From IDS-8 sp964607425 (GTDB lineage: Bacteria > Pseudomonadota > Gammaproteobacteria > Steroidobacterales > Woeseiaceae), in the NCBI GenBank assembly GCA_964607425.1, contig CAZSKQ010000006.1, forward strand, positions 10,270 through 74,269: a DNA stretch of 64,000 bases. The letters run 5' to 3'. Below are positions 33,881-43,133 of this stretch, piece after piece. The first letter of the stretch is position 1, and each line of letters opens with the position of its first letter. A program made the position numbers and the translations under genes. The notes under the pieces are model-generated. The model did no database searches, was not told where the DNA came from, and was given only the letters and a program-made list of their open reading frames with translations.

Positions 33881-35296
33881 TCATCGCCGTCGAAACTCGT
33901 TGTTCTGGAAGATATCCCGCAGAACGAAAGCCTGGTAGCCGTTACGCAACCCGGAAAACTCGCCGATGCCCTCGCCGTTCGTGGTCCCGGGTACATCGCG
34001 AACGTGGGTGTATACCGGCCGCCCGCGATAAGCCCAGACATGCAATGCATCCGATTGGCCCGCGGCGGCGGGATGGCCGGTGTCCGGATCGACCGCCAGA
34101 ACGCTCCACAGCGGGCTTATGCTCTGCGCATCGGGCGGCGCGATGACATAAGGGAAAGTCTCGCGGCACAGCTCCGGATCGCCGTTGCCGCAGATCGCCA
34201 GGCGATACGCCTGCGTCGTTTCCGGATGATCGCATGCCAGCTGGGCGAACGTGTCTTCCGTACAGTTGTACAGGTAGATTGTCCTGCCCCGGGAGTCCGC
34301 CAGCACCTGGCCGCCGAAGTCGGCGTCCTGGACCGTGAACTCCGCGGGCGGCGGCAATGCACGCTGGGTGTAGGTATTGTGCCAGCCCGGGACGTCGGCG
34401 CCATTGAAGCTGCGGGTGTCGCGGTCGTAGTTGTACGTATACAGCGGTTTGCCCCGGAAGGCCCATTGCTTCAGTCCGGGTGCGCGCTCGAAAGCCGTCC
34501 ACCCTGCCAGCTCCTTCACGTTCTCCGGTGCCGGCACGGGCGTCCAGTCTGTCAGGCATGCGTCATGGCAGTTCGACTTGTTGGGCTCATCGCCGTCCCG
34601 GAAATAGACCGAATACCCGCTCCTGTTGACGATCAAACGCCCGGTCGAAGACTGAACCACGTTGAAGGCGGGTGGTAAGGCCGGCCTCGGGCCGATAGGG
34701 TCGCGTTGCACACCCCCGTCGCGGCTGGTGCCCATCCTGGTGCCACCGAAGACGTCGCCCGGCCGCTTGTCCAGCATCGACGTGTACACCGGGAATGCGT
34801 CGTAGGCCCACTGTCTCGAGCCATCTTCACGCTCGATTATCGACCACTTGCCTGTTGGCAGTGCATCGTCCGGGGCGAGCACGGGCGGCCATACTTCGAC
34901 GCAGCTCTTGCGCCGGTCGAGGTCGGGCAGCAGCAGTCCTGCAGGATACGGGCTCATGAGGCCGGCCGACTCCCGCAGAACCTCGTCCGTGCAGCTCGAC
35001 GGCTTGCCCATGCGATCGCCCGCCGCCCCGTTTCGCTGTGAGCCCAGGGGCCACGTATACAGCGTCCGCCCCCGGGCATCGGCGAATACCGGGCCTTCCA
35101 GGGGCGAGACAACCACCTGGAATCCGGGCGGCAGCGGTTCGTCCAGGTAGGCTTCCTGCTCGGAGCTGTCGGGTGACTGCCAGTACTTCTGAACGTCGTC
35201 CGGGGCCCCCGCGGCGTTCGCATCGGCTATGGCGGCTCCGCCGACGATGACCGTGAGCGTCACCGGAATACAAACCATGTTCAGCAGTCGCCGCAT
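33881..35296 (-). CDS. exported protein with three secreted repeats (COG4315 / Lipoprotein_15-like)
   Basis: After a signal peptide (about 1-25) the protein has three copies of a module: a strand with an ARGRTLYTW-type motif, a cysteine-bearing segment ending in W-x-P-V-x-A-P, and an aromatic close (QWAYDAFPVYT, QWAFRGKPLYTYNYD, HVWAYRGRPVYTHVRD). The copies lie at about 60-175, 215-310 and 335-450. This is the COG4315 secreted repeat (Lipoprotein_15), usually found in pairs or small tandem sets and often beside cytochromes; its ligand is not established. There are several paired cysteines. The ATG at 35296 is preferred to a TTG two codons upstream. Confidence 0.75.
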   Translation of the reverse strand: MRRLLNMVCIPVTLTVIVGGAAIADANAAGAPDDVQKYWQSPDSSEQEAYLDEPLPPGFQVVVSPLEGPVFADARGRTLYTWPLGSQRNGAAGDRMGKPSSCTDEVLRESAGLMSPYPAGLLLPDLDRRKSCVEVWPPVLAPDDALPTGKWSIIEREDGSRQWAYDAFPVYTSMLDKRPGDVFGGTRMGTSRDGGVQRDPIGPRPALPPAFNVVQSSTGRLIVNRSGYSVYFRDGDEPNKSNCHDACLTDWTPVPAPENVKELAGWTAFERAPGLKQWAFRGKPLYTYNYDRDTRSFNGADVPGWHNTYTQRALPPPAEFTVQDADFGGQVLADSRGRTIYLYNCTEDTFAQLACDHPETTQAYRLAICGNGDPELCRETFPYVIAPPDAQSISPLWSVLAVDPDTGHPAAAGQSDALHVWAYRGRPVYTHVRDVPGTTNGEGIGEFSGLRNGYQAFVLRDIFQNNEFRRR

Positions 35297-35351
35297 AGAC
35301 AAGCCCGTTCAGTTGAATTGAGAAAATACCTCCCGCTGTAAGGTCGCTCGC

Positions 35352-36683
35352 TCACACGAGCATGTCGTGAATCACCTCGGAAGACTTGTTATTCAAGGTG
35401 CCCCAGGATGGAAGCTCGGCGCCCATGACCTGCAATGCCGTGTAGCCGACCGCCGTGGGCGAGCGCCGCTTCAGGTCGATATGCAAGCCGGTCTTGACTT
35501 TGCCGCCGGCCCGGCCGGCGGTGAATACCGGCATGCCGTCCAGGGTATGGGTCCGGGCGTAGCCCACGTCGGTAGTGGCGTAGATCAGGACGTTATCCAG
35601 CAGCGTCCCGTCGCCTTCCCTGATCCGGGTAAACGCTTCAACGAAGTCCGCCCAGGCCTCCATGGAGCGCCGGGTAAACCAGGAAGCATTCGGCTGGTAA
35701 CCCAGGTCGTTGTCCACCGGCTCCTCGTGCGTGCAGGTGTGGTGCGGCTTGGGATAGCCGGGTCTGATGAGGCCGGAGAAGGCCGCCGAGTACGCCATGT
35801 TGAAGACCCGGGTCTGGTCGCACGCCAATGCCATCACCAGCAGGTCGGTCATCATCTGATGGCGCACCCGCACCGCCTCCACTTCGTTATTCATCGCCGG
35901 GTCTTCCAGCGGCTGCTCGTGAGGCTGGCAGCCCGCGATCGGCTCCGGCTTGGTGAGGCGGTGCTCGAGCTGCCTCTCCAGCTGGCGCAACCCGGTAAAG
36001 TACTGGTCGATGCGGGCCCGGTCCTCGGTACCCACCGTCTTCATCAATCCGCGGGTCTGCTCCATGACGCCGGAGAGCGCGCTCTTGCGGACCATGATCC
36101 TCGGGTCAGGGGTGAATTCCGACGCATTCGGGTCCTGGAAGTCGGGCCCGAACAGGCGGGTGTAGAACCGCAGCGGTGACCATTCGGCGGGATTCGGCGT
36201 ATTGGAGTTGATGTAACTGTACGTGGTCGTGACGTCACCGGTTGCCGTCGCGGTCAGCGAGCTGTAGCGCGTGGCCATCCCGATCCGCTTGGCAAGGGTC
36301 ATGTCGATGGTCTCGCCAGGCACCCCGGCAGACGGTGCAATGCCGCACCGCGCGATCACCCATCCCGAGAAATGACAGCGGTTCGAAGTCCCGTCCAGGT
36401 AGCCTTTCCCGTTCGTGAACAGGTTGATGTGCTCACGCACCCTTCCCCACGAGGCGATTTCCGGGGGTAAGTCGTAGTTCGGGCCGAATTTCTCCGGTAC
36501 GAACACGCTCCAGGTGCCGCCAAGCCCGTAGCCCCAGGTGCCGAAACGTACCGGCATGGGGGCTCCTGAAGCGAGAGCCGTTCCGCTGTCGTTCAGGAAA
36601 CAGTCGAGAAAGGGGAGAGCAACCGTGACCGCACTGCCGCCCAGCATGCCCTTGAGGACGCGGCGCCTGCTTAACCTGTTCAT
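35352..36683 (-). CDS. DUF1552 protein, Tat-exported (copy A)
   Basis: The ATG at 36683 has GGAG nine bases upstream and gives a Tat signal (SRRRVLKG at about 5-12, then GSAVTVALPFLDCFL). The 443-residue protein has the DUF1552 blocks GYGLGGTWSVFVPE, GMATRYSSLTATATG, IDQYFTGLRQLERQLE, ALACDQTRVFNMAYS and LIYATTDVGYARTHTLDGMP. The last block resembles the C-terminal part of alkaline-phosphatase-like DUF1501 proteins, so a hydrolase or isomerase fold is possible, but no activity is established. DUF1552 genes almost always follow a DUF1592 gene, as here (47 bases), which implies joint action in the periplasm. Confidence 0.85.
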   Translation of the reverse strand: MNRLSRRRVLKGMLGGSAVTVALPFLDCFLNDSGTALASGAPMPVRFGTWGYGLGGTWSVFVPEKFGPNYDLPPEIASWGRVREHINLFTNGKGYLDGTSNRCHFSGWVIARCGIAPSAGVPGETIDMTLAKRIGMATRYSSLTATATGDVTTTYSYINSNTPNPAEWSPLRFYTRLFGPDFQDPNASEFTPDPRIMVRKSALSGVMEQTRGLMKTVGTEDRARIDQYFTGLRQLERQLEHRLTKPEPIAGCQPHEQPLEDPAMNNEVEAVRVRHQMMTDLLVMALACDQTRVFNMAYSAAFSGLIRPGYPKPHHTCTHEEPVDNDLGYQPNASWFTRRSMEAWADFVEAFTRIREGDGTLLDNVLIYATTDVGYARTHTLDGMPVFTAGRAGGKVKTGLHIDLKRRSPTAVGYTALQVMGAELPSWGTLNNKSSEVIHDMLV

Positions 36684-36730
36684 ATCATTCCACTCCACCC
36701 GGGCCGCTGCCTTGCTGCACCATCACAGCC

Positions 36731-38464
36731 TCAGCGTCCCAGCGCTAACTGTTCCGCCTCGGGCGTCGCCGGAAGGGTCGCCTGTCGTTCGTCGCTATCC
36801 GGCGCCTCGTTTGTCGGGGCCACGTCCCGGGGTTCCTGGATCCGTGAGAAAGCATCGCTAAGTGCGATCGTTCGCAGCAGATCGGGCAGCCGGTAACCTG
36901 CCTCCGCGAATTGTTGATTCACGAACTCGAGGAAGGCGCGGTTCCCGGTCTCGGCATCCGCGGAGCCGCCAACGCCGTAGCTGTAAAGGCGCTGCACGAG
37001 ACACGCGGGCAGTGCCGGATTGTCCTGCAGGGCTCGCGCCAGGCCGATGGCATCCTCGAATTGCACGCCGTCGAGACTGCCGCTCGTGTCGATCAATACC
37101 CCGTTTTCCCTCAGTCGGAAGTTGCCCGCGCCGTCGAAATTCTCCAGCGCCAACCCGATGGGATCCATGATCTTGTGGCAGCCGGCACAGGAAGGGTTCT
37201 CCACGTGCGCCATCACCCGGTCGCGCTGTGTGGGGTAATGCGAATCCGGATTGTTGACCACCGAAAAGTCCACGTTCGGCGGCGGCGGGGGAACAACCTG
37301 GCATAGCAGCGTTTCGCGTAATGCCGCCCCGCGCAGCGTCGGCGAACTGCGCCCGGGATGCGCATGCAGCGAGAGAAAGCTGACCTGCGTAAGCAAACCG
37401 GCCCGCGGGCCGTCCGCCGGGAGCGTATACGGTACCCAGCCCGGCGGCGACGGTATGTCGTACAAAACGGCGAGAGCCGGTGTCATGAACGTCGACCGGG
37501 TCGTGAACAGGTCGCGATAATCTTTCTGTTCGACCAGCAGGTGGTTGATAACGGTGCGCAGCGTCTGTTCCCGTGCCGCCACCGCGGTCGCGTTCTGGAA
37601 CTGCGGGTAGATGGCCGGATCCTTCGAGACGGCCCTGAACGCGTCGAAGCGGAACATATCGTCGAAGAATGCGCGCATGCCGTCGGCAAGCCGGGGGCTC
37701 GCCAACATTCTTTCGACGGCGCGCTTCCGGCCGTCTTTGGTCTGTAGCTCACCGCTGGCGGCTGTATCGAGCAGCTTGGCATCCGGAGCGGCATTCCACA
37801 GGAAGTAGCTGAGCCGCGAAGCGAGGGAGTATGCATCGAGGCGCAGTTTTCCCGGATTCGCGGGGTCCGGCTCGGCGCGTTCTACGACGAACAGCACGTC
37901 CGGACTGAGCAACATCGCTTCCAGTGCGATTTCGAGGCCGCTGTAGAAGCTGCCGAGCCTCTCGGCCGACACCGCCGCGGTTTCAACGAACATCGAGAGC
38001 TCGTTTTCCCCCAATGGGCGCCGGTATAGCAGCCGCCCCGTGCTGGACAGGAACTCGGCCGCACAAGCGTCGTCCGCCGAGTCTTCCGCGGCCGGCTTGC
38101 ACGAAACCAGGAAATCCCGGTGCTCGGGGTCCACCACCTGGCTGGCTACGTTGGCGGCCGCGCCCTGGAACTGCTCGAGTTGCGCGCTGCTGATACCCGC
38201 TACTGCCGCACTGTTGGCCAGTAATCCATCCTTGCGCTCAAACGGGGGAAACTCGACCTGCAGCTCGATACCCGACCCGAAGATGTGGTGCAGCGAACGG
38301 AGATACTGTTCCGTGGTAACGAGACTTACCCGCGGCTCCGTGCCGGCGCTTTCCGGTTCGGGCGGCGAGCACCCGGCGAGGACGAACGCCATCAGCAGAC
38401 CGAGCGTGCCGGCTCGGATGATGGAGCCCGCACCTTCCCGATGTATTGAGCCCGGACTTCTCAT
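36731..38464 (-). CDS. DUF1592/DUF1588/DUF1585 cytochrome-type lipoprotein (copy A)
   Basis: A lipobox FVLAGC puts Cys32 as the lipid anchor. Residues about 50-150 form a region ending with FLSSTGRLLYRRPLGENELS; about 170-300 is DUF1592-like (ALEAMLLSPDVLFVVERAEP, SLASRLSYFLWNAAPDAKLL); about 300-430 is DUF1588-like; DUF1585 follows. One haem-binding C-x-x-C-H lies at 426-430 (CAGCHKIMDPIG). The N-terminal cytochrome and DUF1587 module found in copy B (44591) is absent here. Members of this family are exported and co-occur with DUF1552. With 577 residues it is the short form of the family. Confidence 0.85.
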   Translation of the reverse strand: MRSPGSIHREGAGSIIRAGTLGLLMAFVLAGCSPPEPESAGTEPRVSLVTTEQYLRSLHHIFGSGIELQVEFPPFERKDGLLANSAAVAGISSAQLEQFQGAAANVASQVVDPEHRDFLVSCKPAAEDSADDACAAEFLSSTGRLLYRRPLGENELSMFVETAAVSAERLGSFYSGLEIALEAMLLSPDVLFVVERAEPDPANPGKLRLDAYSLASRLSYFLWNAAPDAKLLDTAASGELQTKDGRKRAVERMLASPRLADGMRAFFDDMFRFDAFRAVSKDPAIYPQFQNATAVAAREQTLRTVINHLLVEQKDYRDLFTTRSTFMTPALAVLYDIPSPPGWVPYTLPADGPRAGLLTQVSFLSLHAHPGRSSPTLRGAALRETLLCQVVPPPPPNVDFSVVNNPDSHYPTQRDRVMAHVENPSCAGCHKIMDPIGLALENFDGAGNFRLRENGVLIDTSGSLDGVQFEDAIGLARALQDNPALPACLVQRLYSYGVGGSADAETGNRAFLEFVNQQFAEAGYRLPDLLRTIALSDAFSRIQEPRDVAPTNEAPDSDERQATLPATPEAEQLALGR

Positions 38465-38515
38465 TACCCTACTCCATGGCGCTGCTTCAATACGGCTTTC
38501 GCATCGTCCGACGTC

Positions 38516-41500
38516 CTAGAAATCCTTGGCGAAGTTCAGGAAGAAGCGACGTCCTACCCAGTCGTACTGGGAATAGAAAGCGACTCCGGCGCCGGTAACG
38601 TCTACTTCGCCTCCCGTGAGCCAGCTTGTCATGCGAGGCGGAAGCTCATTGAAGGCATTCGAGACACCCAGCCGCGCAATAAAGCCGTTGTCGAACATCC
38701 GGCTGACCGAGAAATTATGGTACATCGTGAACTCGGCCTTGAGATCGATATCAACAATTTCACCAATATCGGATGTCGTCCAGTCACGGCCGAAATGCTC
38801 CGTGTTGTCCGTCGATCCGACGTACCTCATACCCCAGAAGAACGACCACAGGTCCCGGTTCAGGGTGAGATTGAGGTTCCCGACCCACTCCGGGTTCCCG
38901 CCCATCCCCGCCTCGTCCTCGGCAGTGGAGTTGAAGACCCCGGTGGTGTGCTCGAACTGGTAAGTATGCTGCGAATCGACTACGAGCCTGCCCCAGCGCC
39001 CCGGCAGGTCATGAGCATAGCGCGCCGCGAAATCCACCCCGCGGACTCGCTGTTCGGCAATGTTTATGAAGGAATCCCTGACTTCGCCGATCAGGTACGG
39101 CAACGGCTCATCCGGGGAATGCCTGTCAAAAAGGTCGCAAAGAGGCTCTTCCGGGAAGAACGGGGAATCGTAACAGGCGAACAGGATGTTCTTTGCCCCG
39201 AAGACGTCCACTTCGTCATCGACCTCGATATCGAAATAATCGGCGGAGAAACTGAAGTCCACAAAACCGGGCTGCCAGACAAAGCCCGCCGATAGCGTCT
39301 CGGACGTTTCAGCCTTGAGAAGACCCGCGCCGCCGCCCGTGACCGTGGTTCCCGACAACGTGTAGAAGACGTTCGGCCCGATACCTTCGGCCGCGCAGTT
39401 ATCGGCGATGCGTTGTGTGACTTCACCCATAGCGAGTTTCGGCCCCCAGTTCATACAGGGGTCGCCGTTACGTGCGAGATTACTACCCGATCCTTTCGAC
39501 AGGTACAACTCGTAGAGCGACGGCGTCCGGAACGAAGTGCCGAAGGTGCTGCGGAGCCGCAGGGCGGGCGTCAGCGCCCAGTTCAGGCCAAGCTGGTACG
39601 TGGTGCCGGAACCGTAGGACCTTACCTCCGTGTACCGAACGGCACCGTTGAAATCGAGCCGATTGACAAGCGGTTTATCGGCGAGCAGCGGTACATCCAC
39701 CTCGGCAAAGAAAGCGTAAGTGCGATCGTCGCCCCGCGTGACTCCCCTGGTGGCGCCTTGCCAGACGTTCTCCGCGAGGGTCAGCGCTCCCGGGGTATCC
39801 ACGAGTTCGTCTACCCGATAGGCCCCGCCCACGGCGACGGCGGCCGAGCCGGCCGGCAAGTCCACGACATCGCCCGAGACGTGGGCCGAAACCGACCACT
39901 GCGTGTAGTCCGTTTTGCCCACTTCGACATCGAACAGGAAGTCCCGCTCGGCCTGGGTCATTTCTCCGCGCAGGAAGTGCGGATCCAGCCAGCGCACGTC
40001 GACGCATGGGCGATTCGAGACAGGTGTGACCTGCCCGACGCAGGATGAGGTCTGGTATTCCGACATCTTGACGGCATCTTTCACCGTCACGGCATCTTCG
40101 TACTCACCATCGGAGCGGCTGTACTGCACCGAAATATCCCAGTTCCAGTTCTCGAGCGACGGTAATGACTCGCCGCGCAAGCCGGCAACGAAGCGCTGAT
40201 AGTCGACCGTGACAAGCGAATACCGGTTATTGGAGGCGGCAAGCGGACTCAGCCACTGGGCGCCGGTCCAGCCCACGCTCAAGGGGTCGCTGGGGAATCC
40301 CGCGTCGCCTGAATCGAAGTTGTACAAATAGGTCCAAACCTGGCTGAAATAGACCTTCTTCGTCTCCCGGCGGCTCAGCAGAGCTTCCGCGTAGATATCG
40401 ACACCGTCCTTGAGCTGGTAATCGCCCTCGAGCAGCAGCGTATACGTATCGGTCTCCGGCACCAGCGACGCCAGGTCCTGCCACGGGTGATCGCTGTTCG
40501 TCAGTGAATTGGTCAGCGGATCTCCCCGTTCGGTCGGGTACCAGCCCGGAGGCGTGGTCATCCAGTTCGGGTTGCCGCCGGCCGGCGCCAGCTGCGGCAC
40601 ACCGTTTGCTGCCAGTGCGCCGTCGTAATCGTATTGCATGAGAAAGATGGGCGGACCGACGTTCGTCGTTCCGTCACCCACGGTGTGGGCATAGTCGTAT
40701 ACCCAGACATGCCCCCAGGTCGAACCGTCGCAAAAATATTCGCCCGTGCGCGGATCTATCAGGTCCGCGCGTTCGCCGGTTGTCTGGTCGAAATAATAGT
40801 GCTCGTCGCACTTGAATATATCGCGCTGGCCGCGCGTCATTTCTTCCTGGTGACTGTAGTCGGCCGTGGCGCGGAAGTATCCGCGATCGAATCGCTTGCC
40901 CCAGGAACCGCTCAGGCGCTGCCTCTCGCCGCCGGATTCCACCGGCTGCGAAATAAAGGCGTTGAGGTTTGCCCCCTCGTCCTTTTTCGTGATGATGTTG
41001 ACGACACCGCCGATCGCATCGGAACCATAGATCGCCGATGCACCGACCTTCAGTACCTCCACCCTCTCGATAGCCGGGACCGGTATCACGTTGAGATCGA
41101 ACGACGACACCGAACCCAGCACGCCGGCAGGTCCCGCACGGCGGCCGTTCAACAGAACCAGTGTGCGGTTGGCGCCAAGGCCGCGCAGCGAAAGCGTCGA
41201 TGCGCCCAGCCCGCCGGCCCCGGTCAGCACATCGGTAACCTGCGGAGATCCGGCTGCGACCGTGGCCGTCTGCAACATGGTCGCCAGGTCAGGCACACCC
41301 TTGGAGATGGCCGTTTCCGCCAGCACCACATCCATGGGCGCGGCACTCGAATAAGTATCCCTGCGGATTCGAGAACCGGTTACGACGACCTCTTCGACTC
41401 CATCCACATTCTGGTCGTTGGCCGTCTCCTGCGACATAGCCGGTGATACCGGGTAGAGAGCCGAAATGACGGCCGCCGCCAACGGCGTCATGATAGGTGT

Positions 41501-41545
41501 GCGAACGCTCCTTCTGGAACGACTGCGATGGGCTTGCCTGGTCAC
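38516..41545 (-). CDS. TonB-dependent outer-membrane receptor
   Basis: The GTG at 41545 follows GGGGGAAGG. After a signal peptide (about 1-38) comes a TonB-box-like EEVVVTGSRI (about 51-60), a plug domain with LGASTLSLRGLGANRTLVLL, RVEVLKVGASAIYGSDAIGG and VVNIITKK, and a 22-strand barrel to residue 1009 ending in aromatic FAKDF. At about 1000 residues this is the large omp-type receptor used for bulky ligands such as glycans, peptides or siderophore-like compounds rather than vitamin B12. Ligand is unknown. It lies between the cytochrome and DUF1592 genes. Confidence 0.92.
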   Translation of the reverse strand: MTRQAHRSRSRRSVRTPIMTPLAAAVISALYPVSPAMSQETANDQNVDGVEEVVVTGSRIRRDTYSSAAPMDVVLAETAISKGVPDLATMLQTATVAAGSPQVTDVLTGAGGLGASTLSLRGLGANRTLVLLNGRRAGPAGVLGSVSSFDLNVIPVPAIERVEVLKVGASAIYGSDAIGGVVNIITKKDEGANLNAFISQPVESGGERQRLSGSWGKRFDRGYFRATADYSHQEEMTRGQRDIFKCDEHYYFDQTTGERADLIDPRTGEYFCDGSTWGHVWVYDYAHTVGDGTTNVGPPIFLMQYDYDGALAANGVPQLAPAGGNPNWMTTPPGWYPTERGDPLTNSLTNSDHPWQDLASLVPETDTYTLLLEGDYQLKDGVDIYAEALLSRRETKKVYFSQVWTYLYNFDSGDAGFPSDPLSVGWTGAQWLSPLAASNNRYSLVTVDYQRFVAGLRGESLPSLENWNWDISVQYSRSDGEYEDAVTVKDAVKMSEYQTSSCVGQVTPVSNRPCVDVRWLDPHFLRGEMTQAERDFLFDVEVGKTDYTQWSVSAHVSGDVVDLPAGSAAVAVGGAYRVDELVDTPGALTLAENVWQGATRGVTRGDDRTYAFFAEVDVPLLADKPLVNRLDFNGAVRYTEVRSYGSGTTYQLGLNWALTPALRLRSTFGTSFRTPSLYELYLSKGSGSNLARNGDPCMNWGPKLAMGEVTQRIADNCAAEGIGPNVFYTLSGTTVTGGGAGLLKAETSETLSAGFVWQPGFVDFSFSADYFDIEVDDEVDVFGAKNILFACYDSPFFPEEPLCDLFDRHSPDEPLPYLIGEVRDSFINIAEQRVRGVDFAARYAHDLPGRWGRLVVDSQHTYQFEHTTGVFNSTAEDEAGMGGNPEWVGNLNLTLNRDLWSFFWGMRYVGSTDNTEHFGRDWTTSDIGEIVDIDLKAEFTMYHNFSVSRMFDNGFIARLGVSNAFNELPPRMTSWLTGGEVDVTGAGVAFYSQYDWVGRRFFLNFAKDF

Positions 41546-41799
41546 GCCTTCCCCCTGTGTAACAAGCTGAGCTTAATTATCGTTACGCAATCCTCATGAA
41601 GGATAGCCGCGCAGTTCCGAAGCGTCGCGGTAATTGCATATAATGAAATGTTTTCTGCCCGCGAATTGCGCGCGTCACTCGCCCGGCTCGAACTTCGTAC
41701 TGGCTGTTATTGAACTTATATGGAGTTCTGCGGGAAGGGGGTTGCGTTCGTGAATCGTAAAGGCCGCTTCAGCGCAAAAAGCTGTCGAGCCGGAAACGC
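41546..41799. other. 254-base intergenic region before the TonB receptor
   Basis: The stretch is distinctly AT-richer than neighbours around 41625-41660 and 41700-41725 and is the likely promoter region of the minus-strand receptor gene. An 11-base imperfect palindrome (AAGCTGAGCTT) lies close to the start. No confident -35/-10 pair was found and no gene is seen here. Confidence 0.4.
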
Positions 41800-43068
41800 T
41801 CAGCGTTGCTTTGCAACCTGCGGCGGCTTTACCTCGCCTGCCTCGTTGCCCCAGGCATTACGAACGAAACTCAGCAATGCAGCGATTTCTTCGTCATTCA
41901 TAAGGTGCCCGTAAGATTCCATGGGCTGCCATTCTCGCGCCTGCCATTCCGCGGATGGCGCGGTATGCGGCAACTGTGGCCCGTGAAGCGTAATATTGAT
42001 CAGGGATGCAGGATCGTTTGCGAGAGTAACGGAACTTCCAACTAAAGGCGGCCCCGTGGTGTCGGAACCCAGGCCTGTCGGCAGGTGGCAGGTTCCACAA
42101 TGTATATCGTACAGGAGCGATCCCTTGCGCAACGTTTCTTCTTTAGGCACCGAACCACGCTTCTCTCCCTTGGCGGGCAGGCTTTTCAGGTAAACCGCCA
42201 TTGCGCGGAGGTCCTGCTCTTCCAGGTGCCTGGTACCGTCCACGACGACCTCGTTCATGGGACCGAAGACGCCCGCGCGGGAACTTACTCCTTTCTTCAG
42301 GTAAGAAACGAGCTCGTCCACCGTCCAGGAACCCAGGCCACTCGCCGCGGAGGTGAGATTAGTGGCGGACCACGTCAATACTTTGCCGTCGATCTCGTCT
42401 GTATAACTGGCGCCCGTCAACTCCAGGCCGTCTTTTTGCGCGCCGAGAAAGTTCCTTGGCGTGTGGCACATGCCGCAGTGCGCCATGCCCCTCACAAGGT
42501 AGGCACCCCGATTCCACTCAGCGGATTGGCCGGGGTCGGGCTCAAAGCGGCCTTCGTCAAAATACAAGGCCTTCCACATTCCCAAAGCCCATCGCTGGCT
42601 GTAAGGGAACCCCAGGTCGTTATCCGGCGGGCTGTACTTCACGGGCGGCAAGGATTGGAAGTATGCAAACAAGGCAGCTACCTCTGCATCGCTCGCCATT
42701 GTGAATGACGTATACGGAAACACCGGGTACAGATGCTTGCCGTCGGGGCCCTTACCTTCCCTGAGAGCTCTCGTGAAATCATCCAGTGTCCATGCACCGA
42801 TGCCGGTTTCCGGATCGGGTGTGATGTTGGTCGAGTAAATTATTCCAAACGGAGTTTTGAACGAAACGCCGCCGGCAAACGGCTCGCCGTTCGCACGCGT
42901 ATGGCAACTCATGCAGTTGCCGGCCTTCGACAGGTAAAGACCCAGTTCGATATCCGACTGGCCGGCGGCGGCTATTGCCGAAGACGGCGTACTGACGGCA
43001 ACAAACAGGAAAACAGCTACAGCGGAAACGATGCAGCGAACGCTGCAGTCGCGGCGATTCGATTTCAT
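41800..43068 (-). CDS. triheme periplasmic cytochrome c (dehydrogenase-type)
   Basis: The signal peptide covers about 1-34. Three C-x-x-C-H haem sites lie at 52-56 (CMSCH), 198-202 (CGMCH) and 324-328 (CGTCH), each opening a class I cytochrome c domain of about 100-140 residues. NITPDPETGIGAWTLDDFTR and PVFPYTSFTMASDAEVAALF are the hallmarks of the triheme subunits that accept electrons from membrane alcohol, gluconate or other flavin or quinoprotein dehydrogenases. No such dehydrogenase subunit is adjacent, so the electron donor may be another member of this block. It lies downstream of HiPIP 2. Confidence 0.92.
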   Translation of the reverse strand: MKSNRRDCSVRCIVSAVAVFLFVAVSTPSSAIAAAGQSDIELGLYLSKAGNCMSCHTRANGEPFAGGVSFKTPFGIIYSTNITPDPETGIGAWTLDDFTRALREGKGPDGKHLYPVFPYTSFTMASDAEVAALFAYFQSLPPVKYSPPDNDLGFPYSQRWALGMWKALYFDEGRFEPDPGQSAEWNRGAYLVRGMAHCGMCHTPRNFLGAQKDGLELTGASYTDEIDGKVLTWSATNLTSAASGLGSWTVDELVSYLKKGVSSRAGVFGPMNEVVVDGTRHLEEQDLRAMAVYLKSLPAKGEKRGSVPKEETLRKGSLLYDIHCGTCHLPTGLGSDTTGPPLVGSSVTLANDPASLINITLHGPQLPHTAPSAEWQAREWQPMESYGHLMNDEEIAALLSFVRNAWGNEAGEVKPPQVAKQR

Positions 43069-43133
43069 GATTACGTGAGCGCGTGCGAGCGCGCAAAAGT
43101 CTTACTATCCAGGCCCACGGATCTGCGCTGGTG

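Noticed and set aside
38616..39295. Plus-strand frames inside the TonB receptor gene
   Set aside because: They are antisense shadows of a well-supported 1009-residue receptor.
29498..41545. Halogenase and TonB receptor as one glycan-uptake cluster
   Set aside because: The two are separated by the oppositely oriented 31270 gene and by the IclR-ended block; the usual partner genes are missing, so only a loose link is noted.
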